Below are positions 1-7,897 of a stretch of DNA of 64,000 nucleotides, one piece after another. The notes beneath the pieces are model-generated. The model saw only the letters and a program-made list of their open reading frames with translations, ran no database searches and was not told the origin of the DNA. Where the stretch lies: contig JADZDM010000012.1 in assembly GCA_020851035.1 (NCBI GenBank), positions 303,021-367,020 of the forward strand, written 5' to 3'. The stretch is from Gemmatimonadaceae bacterium. GTDB taxonomy: Bacteria > Gemmatimonadota > Gemmatimonadetes > Gemmatimonadales > Gemmatimonadaceae. The first letter of the stretch is position 1. Each line of letters begins with the position of its first letter. The position numbers were made by a program, and so were the translations under genes.

Positions 1-582
1 GTCAGCGTCGCGGCCTGTCCCACCTGCCAGGGTGAGGGCACGGTCGTCGCATCGCCCTGCCGCAAGTGCAAGGGTGACGGCAGGGTGCGCGTGGACCGCA
101 CGATCAACGTCCGGATCCCCGGCGGCGTCGCGACCGGCCAGTACATGACGCTGCGCGGTGTCGGCAACGTTGGCTCGCGCGGAGGCGGGAAGGGCGATGT
201 GCTGGTCGTGTTCGAGGTGGAGGACAACCCACGCTTCGAACGCGACGAGGAAGACCTCTTCACCGAGGTGCTCGTGACCTACCCGCAACTCGTGCTCGGC
301 AGCGAGGTCACGGTCACCGGTGTCACCGGCACGGAGTACAAGGTGAAGGTCCCCGCCGGCACGCAGAGCGGCCACCTCTTCCACCTCCGCGGCAAGGGCC
401 TCCCGCGCGTGAACGCCAGTGGCACCGGCGACCTCCACGTGCGGGTGCAGGTGTGGACCCCGGAGTCCATTGGTGACGACGAGCGGCGCCTGCTCCGCCA
501 GCTCGCGGAACTGCAGGGCAGTGCCCCGTCCGAACGCAACAAGAGCTTCTGGTCACGGATGAAGGAAGCGTTGGGCGCATGA
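1..582 (+). CDS. dnaJ: Chaperone protein DnaJ, C-terminal part (5' end outside window)
   Basis: DnaJ is the Hsp40 co-chaperone that delivers unfolded clients to DnaK and stimulates its ATPase. The window opens inside the zinc-binding region: two CxxCxGxG-type repeats are visible (CPTCQGEG near codon 6 and CRKCKGDG near codon 20), which are the last repeats of the cysteine-rich domain. They are followed by the two beta-sandwich client-binding domains (GDVLVVFEVEDNPRFERDEEDL and GKGLPR are typical). The J-domain and G/F linker lie upstream of the window. The stop codon overlaps the prmA start as ATGA, so the two genes are probably translationally coupled. Identification is secure; only the N-terminal half is unseen. 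Confidence 0.97.
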   Translation, partial: VSVAACPTCQGEGTVVASPCRKCKGDGRVRVDRTINVRIPGGVATGQYMTLRGVGNVGSRGGGKGDVLVVFEVEDNPRFERDEEDLFTEVLVTYPQLVLGSEVTVTGVTGTEYKVKVPAGTQSGHLFHLRGKGLPRVNASGTGDLHVRVQVWTPESIGDDERRLLRQLAELQGSAPSERNKSFWSRMKEALGA

Positions 583-1415
583 CGCCCGCGCAGTGGCAGA
601 CGATCCGCGTGACGCCCTCAGCTGACGGCACGCGCGATGCGGTGGCCGCCGCCATGTTCACGGGTGGCGCCGAGGGCTTGATGGAGGACGGCGCGAGCTT
701 CGTGACGCACGTGCCCGGGGATCACGACCTGCAGCACTTCCGCAGCGAGGTGTCCGGCGCCGACGCGGCGGCGGAGGTCGTGGTGACGCCGCTCGACCCG
801 GCCGTGGCGGAGCCGGAGCTGCACGGCACGGTGCAGGCACACGACCTTGGCCGCTTCGTGATCGCCCCGCCCTGGCTGGCCGGCGACTACGATGCCGACC
901 GGGTGATCATCGTCGAACCCGGGATGGCCTTCGGCACCGGCGAGCACGCCACCACGCGCGGCGTGCTGCGGTTGCTCCCGCAGGTGCTGCGCGCCGGCGA
1001 CGTGGTGGCCGACCTCGGCGCCGGCAGCGCGGTGCTCGCCATCGCCGCCGCCAAGGGTGGTGCCTCGAAGGTCATCGCGATCGAGCTGGACGAGGACGCG
1101 ATGTCGAACGCCGAGGAGAACCTGGAGCGCAACGGCGTCACGGATCGCGTGCACCTGCTGTGTGGTGATGCGTCCGTGCTGCTCCCATTCTTCGCGCCCG
1201 TCCGCGTGGTGCTCGCGAACATCATCTCGAGCGTGCATGTGGAGATGCTGCCGGTGGTGGCGACCTGCCTGGGTGCCGATGGCGTCGTGATCATCAGCGG
1301 CATCCTGCAGTCCGAGCGGGACGCGATGCTGCGGCACGTCGAGTCGACGGGATGGCGCATGCTGGCTGACGACAGCGAGGGGGAGTGGTGGAGCGCGACC
1401 ATCGTCCGGGCGTAG
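579..1415 (+). CDS. prmA: Ribosomal protein L11 methyltransferase PrmA
   Basis: PrmA is an S-adenosylmethionine-dependent enzyme that methylates lysines and the N-terminus of ribosomal protein L11. The 278-residue product has the family hallmark PGMAFGTGEHATT, the SAM-binding motif I DLGAGSAVLAIAAAKGGA, the acidic ribose contact in VIAIELDEDA, and ANIISS where PrmA proteins have the ANI(L) active-site loop. Length is normal for the family. It starts with ATG overlapping the dnaJ stop by 4 nt, and its end overlaps the next gene by about 30 nt, so the four genes from dnaJ to hinT form one operon. The sequence shows nothing unusual. Confidence 0.93.
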   Translation: MTPAQWQTIRVTPSADGTRDAVAAAMFTGGAEGLMEDGASFVTHVPGDHDLQHFRSEVSGADAAAEVVVTPLDPAVAEPELHGTVQAHDLGRFVIAPPWLAGDYDADRVIIVEPGMAFGTGEHATTRGVLRLLPQVLRAGDVVADLGAGSAVLAIAAAKGGASKVIAIELDEDAMSNAEENLERNGVTDRVHLLCGDASVLLPFFAPVRVVLANIISSVHVEMLPVVATCLGADGVVIISGILQSERDAMLRHVESTGWRMLADDSEGEWWSATIVRA

Positions 1416-2143
1416 CCCACTTCTTTTCCGCCGAACCGCTGCTGTCACCCGGGGCGCTGATCCTGGGTGAGGACGCTGCGCATCACGCACGCGTGCGCCG
1501 GCTCGCCGTCGGGGCGCCGGTGACGGTGCGCGACGGCGCCGGCACGGCGGCCAGCGGGACGCTGGTGCGCATGTCGAAGCAGCATCTCGAGCTGTCGATC
1601 GAGCGGCCGCACTGCCCGCCGCCCCTCGCCCCGGTGCACCTGCTGGTGCCGGTGGCCGACAAGGAGCGGATGTTGCTGCTGGCCGAGAAGGCGACGGAGC
1701 TGGGCGTGACGACGTGGCGCCCCGTGCTGTGGCGCCGGTCCCGGAGCGTGGCGGGGCGGGGTGAGGGGCCGATGTTCGCGCAGAAGGTGGAAGCGCGCAT
1801 GATCGGGGCGCTGCTGCAGAGCGAGGGGGCCTGGCTGCCGCAGCGCTTCACCGAATCGAACGCCGAGCGGGCGATCGCGGCCCTGCCGGCCGAGGGGACG
1901 CGCCTGCTGCTGGATCCGACGGGGGTGCCGCTGGCCGGGGTGCCGCTGGCGGGACCGGTCACGATCGCGGTGGGCCCCGAGGGTGGCTTCGAGGTCGATG
2001 AGGTGGAACGGCTGGTGGCAACCGGCTTCCAGCGAGTCGCCCTCGCCGGCGGTATCCTGCGGATGGAGACGGCGGCGATCGTCGCTCTCGGCGTCGTCCG
2101 GACGCTGCTGGCCCTGCCTGAACCGAGAGCGGACAATGCCTGA
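1385..2143 (+). CDS. rsmE: 16S rRNA (uracil-1498-N3)-methyltransferase RsmE
   Basis: RsmE is a SPOUT-class methyltransferase that makes m3U1498 in 16S rRNA. The protein begins with the PUA-like N-terminal domain (HFFSAEPLL, then GEDAAHHARVRRLAVG, the usual 'H..VLR' signature). It continues with the trefoil-knot domain: EKATELGV, then GPEGGFEVDEVE and LAGGILRMETAAIVAL, which form the SAM-binding knot. About 252 residues from the GTG at 1385; a GTG at 1388 is an equally good start because the conserved part only begins near residue 12. The gene overlaps prmA upstream and hinT downstream, consistent with translational coupling. Confidence 0.92.
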   Translation: MVERDHRPGVAHFFSAEPLLSPGALILGEDAAHHARVRRLAVGAPVTVRDGAGTAASGTLVRMSKQHLELSIERPHCPPPLAPVHLLVPVADKERMLLLAEKATELGVTTWRPVLWRRSRSVAGRGEGPMFAQKVEARMIGALLQSEGAWLPQRFTESNAERAIAALPAEGTRLLLDPTGVPLAGVPLAGPVTIAVGPEGGFEVDEVERLVATGFQRVALAGGILRMETAAIVALGVVRTLLALPEPRADNA

Positions 2144-2474
2144 CTGCCTGTTCTGTCGCATCGCGCGGAAGGAGATCCCGGCCCAGGTGGTGGCCGAAAC
2201 GGATGATTGTCTCGCATTCCGGGACATCAACCCTCAGGCGCCAACGCATGTGCTCGTCATCCCGAAACAGCACTTCGACTCGCTCTCGTCGCCGGGTGCT
2301 CCGATCGTGCTGGCACTGATGGCGGCATTGGCGGTTGAGGTCGCCAGAAACCTGGGTGTGGCCGAGCCCGGGTACCGGGTGGTCGTGAACACCGGAAACG
2401 ACGGGGGGCAGAGTGTGCATCACCTCCATGCCCACCTCCTCGCGGGTCGCCAACTCAGCTGGCCTCCGGGCTGA
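2136..2474 (+). CDS. hinT: HIT-family purine nucleoside phosphoramidase (HinT-like)
   Basis: Histidine-triad nucleotide hydrolase of 112 residues; family members hydrolyse adenosine 5'-phosphoramidates and aminoacyl-AMP. It begins MPDCLFCRIARKEIPA, the standard HIT start with the CxxC zinc pair, followed by AFRDINPQAPTHVLVIPK. It ends with the histidine triad HHLHAHLLAGRQ, in which H-L-H-A-H are the nucleotide-contacting and catalytic residues. ATG at 2136 overlaps the rsmE stop by 8 nt. It is the last gene of the dnaJ-prmA-rsmE-hinT operon; a separate promoter for rpsU follows 47 nt downstream. Confidence 0.94.
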   Translation: MPDCLFCRIARKEIPAQVVAETDDCLAFRDINPQAPTHVLVIPKQHFDSLSSPGAPIVLALMAALAVEVARNLGVAEPGYRVVVNTGNDGGQSVHHLHAHLLAGRQLSWPPG

Positions 2475-2520
2475 CCGGCTGGCCCACGAATGCCGGCTGG
2501 CCGCGCCGGGGCCCAAGTCA

Positions 2521-2550
2521 TTGACGCAATGTGCCTTACGGGGCTAGCTT
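2521..2550 (+). promoter_or_regulatory. Promoter for rpsU (TTGACG-N18-TAGCTT)
   Basis: TTGACG at 2521-2526 and TAGCTT at 2545-2550, 18 nt apart, in the gap between hinT and rpsU. The same boxes recur before infC and rpsA. The predicted start of transcription is near 2557, giving a leader of about 57 nt to the rpsU start codon. Called by eye. Confidence 0.6.
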
Positions 2551-2613
2551 GCACGGCTTACCTCACAGAACTCCAGCCGGCGCAACCAACGCCACGAAGG
2601 GGGGAAGAAGCTT

Positions 2614-2802
2614 TTGGCAGAAGTCGTCATCCACGAAGACGAGAACTTCGAGCGCGCGCTCAAGCGGTTCAAGAAGAAGTGCGAGAAGGCCGGGATCCTG
2701 TCGGATCTCCGCAAGCATCGTCACTACGAGAAGCCGTCTGAGAAGCGCAAGCGCAAGATGAATGCGGCCACCCGCAAGAACCGTCGCACCCGGTCGTTCT
2801 GA
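2614..2802 (+). CDS. rpsU: 30S ribosomal protein S21
   Basis: Small-subunit protein S21 sits near the anti-Shine-Dalgarno end of 16S rRNA. The 62-residue basic product reads [20 protein letters not shown], then [15 protein letters not shown], matching the family along its whole length. The start is TTG at 2614, preceded by the strong ribosome-binding site AAGGGGGGAAGAAG; no ATG or GTG fits the conserved N-terminus. It heads a group rpsU-yqeY-mutS2-dnaG that resembles the rpsU-dnaG-rpoD macromolecular synthesis operon of other bacteria with yqeY and mutS2 inserted; no rpoD follows here. Confidence 0.96.
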   Translation: MAEVVIHEDENFERALKRFKKKCEKAGILSDLRKHRHYEKPSEKRKRKMNAATRKNRRTRSF

Positions 2803-2807
2803 CCACC

Positions 2808-3266
2808 GTGCCGACTGAGACGCACACCCGACTGAACGGCGACCTGATGGTCGCCCGGAAGGCGCAGGACAAGCCGCTGTTGCTCCTCCTCAGCACGGTC
2901 ATCGCCGAGGTGAAGGAACGCGTCCGCGTGATCGAGAACGAAGAGAAGCGCGACGTGCAGGATGCGGATGTCGTCGAAGTGCTGCGCAAGGGCATCAAGA
3001 AGCGCCGGGACTCGGTGGAGCAGTACACCGCCGCGAACCGTCCGGAGCTGGCACAGAAGGAGAGCGATGAAATCGTGATCCTCGAGCGCTATCTCCCCGC
3101 TGCGGTCGATCCCGCAGTGATCCGCAGTGCCGTCGTGGAAGTCATCGCCAGTGGCGTGACGGCCATGGGCCAGGTCATGGGCAAGGTGCTGCCGCGCTTC
3201 AAGGGGCAGGTCGAGGGCAGTGTCGTCAACGCGATCGTTCGCGAGGAACTGGCGAAGCTCGTCTAG
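2808..3266 (+). CDS. yqeY: GatB/YqeY domain-containing protein
   Basis: A 152-residue YqeY protein, related to the tRNA-binding tail domain of the amidotransferase subunit GatB. The helix-rich sequence has family signatures: LLLLLSTVIAEVKERV, a lysine-rich segment, RPELAQKESDEIVILERYLP, then AMGQVMGKVLPRFKGQVEGS. Its free-standing role is not settled; a link to tRNA-dependent amidation or translation fidelity is assumed from the GatB similarity. GTG start at 2808, six nucleotides after the rpsU stop, so the two are cotranscribed, as in many bacteria. Confidence 0.9.
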   Translation: MPTETHTRLNGDLMVARKAQDKPLLLLLSTVIAEVKERVRVIENEEKRDVQDADVVEVLRKGIKKRRDSVEQYTAANRPELAQKESDEIVILERYLPAAVDPAVIRSAVVEVIASGVTAMGQVMGKVLPRFKGQVEGSVVNAIVREELAKLV

Positions 3267-3293
3267 CGTCAAAGCTTCTTCACGCAGGTTGCG

Positions 3294-3331
3294 CCGGCCC
3301 GCCAGCTCAGAGTCCAGAGCTCGCGGGCCGG
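3294..3331 (+). other. Strong inverted repeat between yqeY and mutS2
   Basis: A 9-bp perfect stem (CCGGCCCGC at 3294-3302 with GCGGGCCGG at 3323-3331) encloses a second 5-bp stem (AGCTC/GAGCT) and an 8-nt loop. There is no T-tract after it, so it is not a classical intrinsic terminator. It may stall or stabilise the rpsU-yqeY transcript or structure the mutS2 leader. Confidence 0.55.
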
Positions 3332-3414
3332 TCTGCGTCGCCACCCAGGGGGCACGTGTGGCCCGGCCCGCCGGGGTCCTGCGGCCGCCGCCCCTGTCCC
3401 GCATCTTTCAGGCT

Positions 3415-5826
3415 GTGAATCCCCACGCCCTTTCCGTCCTCGAGTTCCCGCGGGTGCTCGATGTCATCGCCGATCGCGCGTCGTCATCGCTCGGCGCGGG
3501 TGCCGTGCGCGCGTTGCGCCCGAGCACCGATCGAGACTGGCTGGCGGAGGAACTGGCGCGTGTGCAGGCGATGCGCGCCCTGCTCGCGTCCGAGGGCGGA
3601 TGGCAGCCGCACCCGATTCCGGATGTGAAGCAGGCGCTCGCCAGGCTGCGGCTGGAGGGCGCGACCCTCGATGGCACGCAGCTCACCGGCATCGCCACCC
3701 TGCTGCGGTCCAGCCGACTCACGCAGTCGGCGCTGCGCGATCCACGCCGGCCGGCGATGGCCACGGCGTACCTGCTGCCGTTCGCGTCACGCCTGATCGC
3801 CGCACAGCGGGACGAGGACGCGATCGACCGCGCCATCGATGGCGACGGCACCGTGCGGGACGATGCCTCACCTGCACTGCGCCGACTGCGCCGTGAGCTG
3901 ATGGGCGCGCAGGGCGAGCTGGTGCGGCTGCTCGAACGCATCATGGCGCAGCTCGAGCCGAACCACCAGGTCACCGACATGTCGGTCACGGTGCGCAACG
4001 GACGATACGTGATCCCGGTGAAGTCACACGCCCGGGCGGCACTCGGCGGCATCGTGCACGACTCGTCCGGCACCGGCGCGACCGTGTTCATCGAGCCGCC
4101 GGCGGCGGTGGAATTCGGCAACCGCATCCGCGAGCTCGAGGCCGACGAGCAGCGGGAGGTGGAGCGGATCCTGCGCGAACTCAGTGACGGCGTGCGGCCG
4201 CTGCAGCCAGCGATGCTCGAGGCCTTCGCGGCGCTGGTGGAGCTGGACGTGCTCTACGCCCGCGCCAGGTACGCCAACGAGTTCGCCTGCGAACCGGCCG
4301 AGCTGGGGGAGCCGTCCGACGGCCTGCAGGTGCATGGCGGGCGGCACCCGCTGCTGCTCGCCAGGGATGCGCCGGTGGTGCCGTTCGACCTCGTCCTGCT
4401 GCCCGACGAACGCACGCTGCTCATCTCGGGCCCCAACACCGGTGGCAAGACGGTGCTGCTGAAGGCCCTGGGCCTGTTCTGTGCCATGCTCCAGAGTGGG
4501 ATCCCCGCGCCGGTCGGAGCGGGGAGCCGGCTTCCGATCGTGGATGACTGCTTCGCGGACGTCGGTGACGAGCAGTCGCTGGAGGCCAACCTCTCGACCT
4601 TCAGTGCCCACCTGGTGCACCAGCGCGAGATCCTCCGTGGTGCCTCCGCACGGTCACTGGTGCTGATCGACGAGCTGGGCTCGGGCACCGATCCGCTCGA
4701 GGGCGCCGCGCTGGGCGGCGCGATCCTCGAGGCACTGACACAGCGCGGCACGCTCACTGTCGCCACCACCCACCTCGGCGCGCTCAAGGAACTCGCCACC
4801 GAGGTGTCCGGCGTCGTGAACGCGTCGCTGCAGTTCGACGCGATCCGGCTCGCGCCGACGTATCGCCTGCTGAAGGGCATACCGGGGCGCTCGTACGGCC
4901 TGAGCATCGCGCGGCGCCTGGACTTGCCCCCCGCGATCATCGACCGCGCCGAGCAGCGTGTGCCGCAGGTGGAGCGCGACGTGCATCGCCTCCTCGCGGA
5001 CCTCGAGGCCCGCGACGACGTGCTGGCGCAGCGCGAGGTGCAGCTCGACCGGCTCGTCACCGACGCGGAGCTCCAGGCTGGCGCCCTGGCGGCGCGGGAG
5101 CGCACGCTCCGGGAGCAGGAGCGCGAACTCGAGCGCGAATCGCGGAAGGCGGCGCGTGCGCACCTGCTGGAGGCACGGCAGACGGTCGAGACGGTGATCG
5201 CCCAGCTGAAGGCGAAAGGGGCGACGGAGCTCGAGGAGGCCGCGAAGGCGGCACGGCGCGTGGTGGAACAGGAAGCGCAGGGGCAGGGGCGTGCGCTCGA
5301 GCGCCTGCTCGAGGAACAGCGTGCGAAAGAGGCGGAACGTGCGCGGGTGCGCCGCGGTGACCTCGCGCGGCTGCCCGAGGTGGGTGAACTGGTGGAGGCG
5401 AGTGCGTTCGGGAATCGCGTCGGGACGCTGCTCGAGGTGAAGAACGGGCTCGGCACCGTGGCGATCGGCGCGCTCAAGATGAGTTTTCCGGTGGCCACGC
5501 TGCTGCCCACCGGGAAGAAGCCGGAGCGCGCCGCGGTGAGCGTCGCGATCAGCAACCTCGACGAGGAGACCGGCCCGCCGATGGGCGCAGGCGAGGTGGA
5601 CCTGCGGGGCATGCGCGTGAGCGAGGTCGACGACTTCGTGTCGCGGGCGATCGACACCGCGGTGCGGGCCGACCTGAAGGCGCTGCGCATCATCCACGGC
5701 AAGGGCACCGGGGCACTGCGCGAGCGTGTCACGACGATGCTGCGCCGGGAGTCGCGGGTGGCCTCGCACCGCATGGGGTTGTGGAACGAGGGCGGAGCCG
5801 GCGTGACGATCGCCGAGCTGCGCTGA
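3415..5826 (+). CDS. mutS2: Endonuclease MutS2
   Basis: MutS2 is a MutS paralogue without the mismatch-recognition domain. It acts against recombination intermediates and, in some species, rescues collided ribosomes. With the GTG at 3415 it has 803 residues: the core/clamp helices first, then the ABC ATPase with Walker A GPNTGGKTVLLKA (about residue 340) and Walker B LVLIDELGSGTDPLEGAA (about 415). A long charged coiled coil follows (about 530-650), then the C-terminal Smr nuclease domain with DLRG, IIHGKGTGAL and GGAGVT. The frame is open upstream to 3220, but conservation begins with NPHALSVLEFPRVLD, which supports 3415. No clear ribosome-binding site. dnaG follows after 19 nt. Confidence 0.95.
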   Translation: MNPHALSVLEFPRVLDVIADRASSSLGAGAVRALRPSTDRDWLAEELARVQAMRALLASEGGWQPHPIPDVKQALARLRLEGATLDGTQLTGIATLLRSSRLTQSALRDPRRPAMATAYLLPFASRLIAAQRDEDAIDRAIDGDGTVRDDASPALRRLRRELMGAQGELVRLLERIMAQLEPNHQVTDMSVTVRNGRYVIPVKSHARAALGGIVHDSSGTGATVFIEPPAAVEFGNRIRELEADEQREVERILRELSDGVRPLQPAMLEAFAALVELDVLYARARYANEFACEPAELGEPSDGLQVHGGRHPLLLARDAPVVPFDLVLLPDERTLLISGPNTGGKTVLLKALGLFCAMLQSGIPAPVGAGSRLPIVDDCFADVGDEQSLEANLSTFSAHLVHQREILRGASARSLVLIDELGSGTDPLEGAALGGAILEALTQRGTLTVATTHLGALKELATEVSGVVNASLQFDAIRLAPTYRLLKGIPGRSYGLSIARRLDLPPAIIDRAEQRVPQVERDVHRLLADLEARDDVLAQREVQLDRLVTDAELQAGALAARERTLREQERELERESRKAARAHLLEARQTVETVIAQLKAKGATELEEAAKAARRVVEQEAQGQGRALERLLEEQRAKEAERARVRRGDLARLPEVGELVEASAFGNRVGTLLEVKNGLGTVAIGALKMSFPVATLLPTGKKPERAAVSVAISNLDEETGPPMGAGEVDLRGMRVSEVDDFVSRAIDTAVRADLKALRIIHGKGTGALRERVTTMLRRESRVASHRMGLWNEGGAGVTIAELR

Positions 5827-5845
5827 GCCCCGGCCCGCGACGCCG

Positions 5846-7828
5846 ATGATCCCACAGGAGACGATCGAGCGCATCCGCGATGCGGCCGACCTGGTCGCGA
5901 TCATCGGCGAGTCGGTGAAGTTGCGGAAGGTGGGTGCCGACTTCCGCGGGCCCTGCCCGTTCCACGGCGGCAAGAACCCGAACTTCAGCGTCTCGACCCG
6001 CAACAACACCTATCACTGCTTCAAGTGCGGCGAAAGCGGTGACGTGTTCACCTACTTCCAGAAGCAGGGTGGCATGGACTGGCCGACGGCGGTGCGCGCG
6101 GCGGCTGACCGCGCCGGCATCGTGATCGTCGAGAAGCGCGGGTCGCGGGACGAGATGCGCGACGCGCGGGAGCCCGTGTGGTCGCTGCTGGGTGCGGCGG
6201 CGGCGCTGTTCACGGAGACGCTGTGGTCGCAGGACGGTGCCGCGGCGCAGGCGTACCTCGCCTCGCGCGGGCTGGACAAGGCAGCCTGTGAACGGTTCGA
6301 GCTCGGCTTCGCGCCGGCGGACGCCGACCTGCTGCGCACGAAGCTTGGCGCGCTGGGGTACAGCGAGCTGCAGCTCCTCGACGCGGGGCTGCTCGTGCGG
6401 CGCGACGAGGACGGCAAGGTGCGGGCGCGCTTCCGGAACCGGGTGATGTTCCCGATCCACGACGCCGCCGGCCACCCGGTGGGGTTCGGCGGCCGGCTGA
6501 TGGGACCAGGTGAGCCGAAGTACCTCAACTCCTCCGACTCGCCGGTCTTCAGCAAGGGCCAGCTGCTGTACGGGCTGCACTGGGCGAAGAACTCGATGCG
6601 CAAGGAGGAGCAGGCGCTGGTGGTGGAAGGGTACATGGACGTGATCCGCTGCCACCTGGCCGGCGCAACGCATGCCGTGGCTGGCCTCGGCACCGCGCTG
6701 ACGGAGGGACAGGCGCAGCTGCTGGCGCGCTACACCACGAACGTCTACCTCCTCTACGACAGCGACGAGGCTGGACAGAAGGCGACGTTCAAGGCGGGGA
6801 TGGCGCTGCTGCAGCAGAAGGCGGCGGTGCGCGTCGTCACGCTCCCCGACGGTGACGACCCGGACACCTTCGTGCGGCAGCACGGGCGCCAGGGCCTGGA
6901 CCGTGCGCTGCATGCCTCGGTGGACATCTTCGGGCGCCAGCTCCAGCTCATGGAGCAGCGCGGCTGGTTCAACGACATCGCGAAGTCGCGCATCGCGATC
7001 GACAAGGTGCTGCCGACGCTGCGGGCCACGGCGGACCACGTCACGCGCGCGATCTACGTCAAGGAGCTGGCCGCGAAGGCCGGCATCCCGGTGAGCGTGA
7101 TCGAGGAGGAACTCGCCGCCGCGCCGAAGGCCCGTGCGTCGGCCGGGCCGGCTCCGGCGCGGCGTGCCACGCCGCGCGGTGAATCCTCGCCATCGCGCAT
7201 GGCCGCGCCCGACCCCTTCGACCCGCACATCTACGAGGACCCGCCGCACACGCACGAGCCGGTCTACGAGACGCCGAAGGTCCAGCCGCCGCCGCTGGAT
7301 GCGCCGCCGCGGGGAAAGTGGCAGAAGAAGCGTCAGGAGACGGGCTGGAAGATGGATCCGGCGCGGCCGCGCCCGGGCACAAACGGCCTCGCCGCCGGTC
7401 CGGAACTGAGCGTGGTGGCACTGCTGATCCAGGACCGGCGCTGGACGCGTGATGCCTCCGAGCAGGTCGATGCGGCCCTCTTCGAGGATGAGCGCCTCCG
7501 TGTGATCTACGAGGTGCTCCTGCGCCTGGGCAGCGACGAACCGCTCGACGCCGTGGAGCTGCAGCTCGGGAACGAGGCGCCGTACGCACGCGACGTGTTC
7601 CTCGACGTGGTGGCGCGCACGGCGGAACTCGCACCGTCGTCCGGCCCGCAGGTGCTGGCGGGTGCCGTGCGCCAGTTCCGGGTGCGTCAGCTGGAGCGCA
7701 CGTTGCGCGAGCTCGACCAGGGCATCCGCGACGAGTCCGAGCCGGCCGCGCGGCGGGCACTGGAACTGGAGCGCGAGGCCCTCCGGATCGAGCGGCGCGG
7801 ATTGCTCGCGGAGCGGTTCCGCAACTGA
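5846..7828 (+). CDS. dnaG: DNA primase DnaG
   Basis: DnaG synthesises the RNA primers for chromosome replication and is recruited by the DnaB helicase. The 660-residue protein has the CHC2 zinc finger at C37-x2-H40-x17-C58-x2-C61. The RNA polymerase core carries YLNSSDSPVFSKGQLLYGL, and the TOPRIM catalytic residues lie in VVEGYMDVIRCH (Glu) and LLYDSDEAGQKAT (Asp-x-Asp). A proline-rich, low-complexity linker (roughly residues 425-505) separates the core from a C-terminal helical domain expected to bind DnaB. Codon use and GC match the neighbours. Confidence 0.96.
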   Translation: MIPQETIERIRDAADLVAIIGESVKLRKVGADFRGPCPFHGGKNPNFSVSTRNNTYHCFKCGESGDVFTYFQKQGGMDWPTAVRAAADRAGIVIVEKRGSRDEMRDAREPVWSLLGAAAALFTETLWSQDGAAAQAYLASRGLDKAACERFELGFAPADADLLRTKLGALGYSELQLLDAGLLVRRDEDGKVRARFRNRVMFPIHDAAGHPVGFGGRLMGPGEPKYLNSSDSPVFSKGQLLYGLHWAKNSMRKEEQALVVEGYMDVIRCHLAGATHAVAGLGTALTEGQAQLLARYTTNVYLLYDSDEAGQKATFKAGMALLQQKAAVRVVTLPDGDDPDTFVRQHGRQGLDRALHASVDIFGRQLQLMEQRGWFNDIAKSRIAIDKVLPTLRATADHVTRAIYVKELAAKAGIPVSVIEEELAAAPKARASAGPAPARRATPRGESSPSRMAAPDPFDPHIYEDPPHTHEPVYETPKVQPPPLDAPPRGKWQKKRQETGWKMDPARPRPGTNGLAAGPELSVVALLIQDRRWTRDASEQVDAALFEDERLRVIYEVLLRLGSDEPLDAVELQLGNEAPYARDVFLDVVARTAELAPSSGPQVLAGAVRQFRVRQLERTLRELDQGIRDESEPAARRALELEREALRIERRGLLAERFRN

Positions 7829-7862
7829 TGCAGCGCTTCGCTGCGGTGCGCATCGTCTCGCA

Positions 7863-7891
7863 TTGTTGCGCCTCCGTTTCATCCCTACCTT
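7863..7891 (+). promoter_or_regulatory. Promoter of recJ, leaderless arrangement
   Basis: TTGTTG at 7863-7868, 17-nt spacer, TACCTT at 7886-7891. The ATG of recJ begins only 6 nt after the -10 box, so transcription would start at or next to the A of the start codon. Confidence 0.55.
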
Positions 7892-7897
7892 GAACGC